DNA of 14,694 nucleotides from Oscillospiraceae bacterium. GTDB lineage: Bacteria > Bacillota_A > Clostridia > Oscillospirales > Oscillospiraceae. A program made the position numbers and the translations under genes. Under the pieces are notes generated by a model that was not told where the DNA came from, made no database searches, and was given only the letters and a program-made list of their open reading frames with translations. The DNA lies in NCBI GenBank assembly GCA_017481325.1, contig JAFUPG010000034.1, positions 1-14,694 on the forward strand, in the 5' to 3' direction. Position 1 is the first letter of the stretch, and each line of letters opens with the position of its first letter. Of this stretch, positions 14,266-14,694 are shown in pieces.

Positions 14266-14678
14266 GTCAAGCAGAGATTTGTCGGTCTGTTTATAAACTA
14301 ATAACTAACAGCTAAGGACTAATAACGAAGGTGTGCCTTCGGCACAGATTTTGAATATTTAGCCTGTCAAACAGAAATTTATCGAATTGTTGAGAAAACG
14401 GTTTGTATCATGTAACATTTTCGCGCAGCGGGGTAAGTGAGACCCCAAATTTTTAATTTGGTTGGTCGAACTTATGCCTTGCGCTGAGGGGGTCTTGGGG
14501 GAGGGCGAATTTGGGCTGTCGGGGGTAGTGCCGAAATGTAGAAGCGTTACCACAGCACAACCTGAGCGCCTCCCCCAAGTCGCCTTCTTTGGTTCCTTTC
14601 TTGGCGAAGCAAGAAAGGAACGCCCCACGCAGTGGAGCAAAGTCGCAAGTTTGTACCGTAATATCGATGAATGGTACT
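14266..14678. repeat. Long composite repeat, copy B (direct repeat of region A)
   Basis: This block aligns with 3279-3863 over 361 positions with only two gaps. One is a 224-base segment present only in A (3394-3617, holding the MITE-like element). The other is a 52-base segment present only in B (14434-14485). The left 115 positions differ at 14 sites, while the remaining 246 differ at 8 sites. It carries the CTAA heptads (14298-14332), the CTTGGGGGAGG/CCTCCCCCAAG inverted repeat and the GTTCCTTTCTT hairpin. Orientation is the same as in A, and the repeat may continue past the window edge. Confidence 0.85.
14434..14485. repeat. 52 bp palindromic insert within repeat copy B
   Basis: Relative to copy A, 52 bases are added after CGCAGCGGGG. 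They fold into one imperfect hairpin: TAAGT with ACTTA outermost, then GACC with GGTC, then CCAAATT with AATTTGG around TTT, with a GA/GA internal mismatch and a TT bulge. It ends in GCCTTGCGCT. It could be a tiny inserted palindromic element, or a piece lost from copy A. Confidence 0.7.
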
Positions 14679-14694
14679 GTTTGAAGGCTGTGCC

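Noticed and set aside
14359..14640. 93-codon minus-strand frame in repeat copy B, and 3428-3970 and 3490-3825 in copy A
   Set aside because: Frames inside non-coding repeats; substitutions between copies change residues freely and the C-terminal parts are unrelated.

Overview
The window looks like chromosomal sequence from a gut-type Clostridia bacterium (Oscillospiraceae/Ruminococcaceae-like). This rests on GC-rich genes with AGGAGG-type ribosome binding sites, near-consensus sigma-A promoters (TATAAT with 17-18 bp spacers), and gene-free stretches full of short palindromic repeats of kinds common in that group. No rRNA, tRNA, transposase, integrase or CRISPR array is visible.

Left part (1-3191). 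On the minus strand are the first 15 codons of a nucleoside 2-deoxyribosyltransferase-like gene, a rhodanese-type lipoprotein gene broken by one in-frame TAG, and the last 62 codons of a lost AAA/ABC-type ATPase. An array of four small hairpins follows (758-876), joined by TGATAT linkers. Next comes a minus-strand dual-specificity phosphatase-like gene. On the plus strand are an XRE regulator with a TPR-like C-terminal half and a free-standing TipAS-type drug-binding domain protein. Each of these two has its own strong promoter, and the pair ends at a 15 bp terminator stem.

Repeat region A (3192-3994) has no gene. It holds a 56 bp exact direct repeat with a 100 bp period, a CTAA heptad run that puts stops in all six frames, a MITE-like element of about 165 bp with long inverted ends, a long composite repeat, and one REP-like hairpin.

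Central genes (3995-13838). A CASTOR/POLLUX-type ion channel (minus) diverges from a 2118-residue protein combining transglutaminase-like, DUF4011, SF1 helicase, Vsr-like nuclease and DUF3320 parts. A flavodoxin follows that gene 13 bp downstream in the same operon. A bidirectional terminator separates the flavodoxin from a convergent TIGR01212/YtqA-type radical SAM gene.

Repeat region B (13839-14694) has no gene. It holds a tandem array of four REP-like hairpin units with about 60 bp spacing, then a second copy of the composite repeat of region A in the same orientation, with a 52 bp hairpin insert. The two copies are direct repeats about 10.8 kb apart flanking the four central genes. The most notable items are this repeat architecture, the large helicase-nuclease (possible phage defence), the free TipAS domain beside an XRE regulator, and the broken rhodanese gene.
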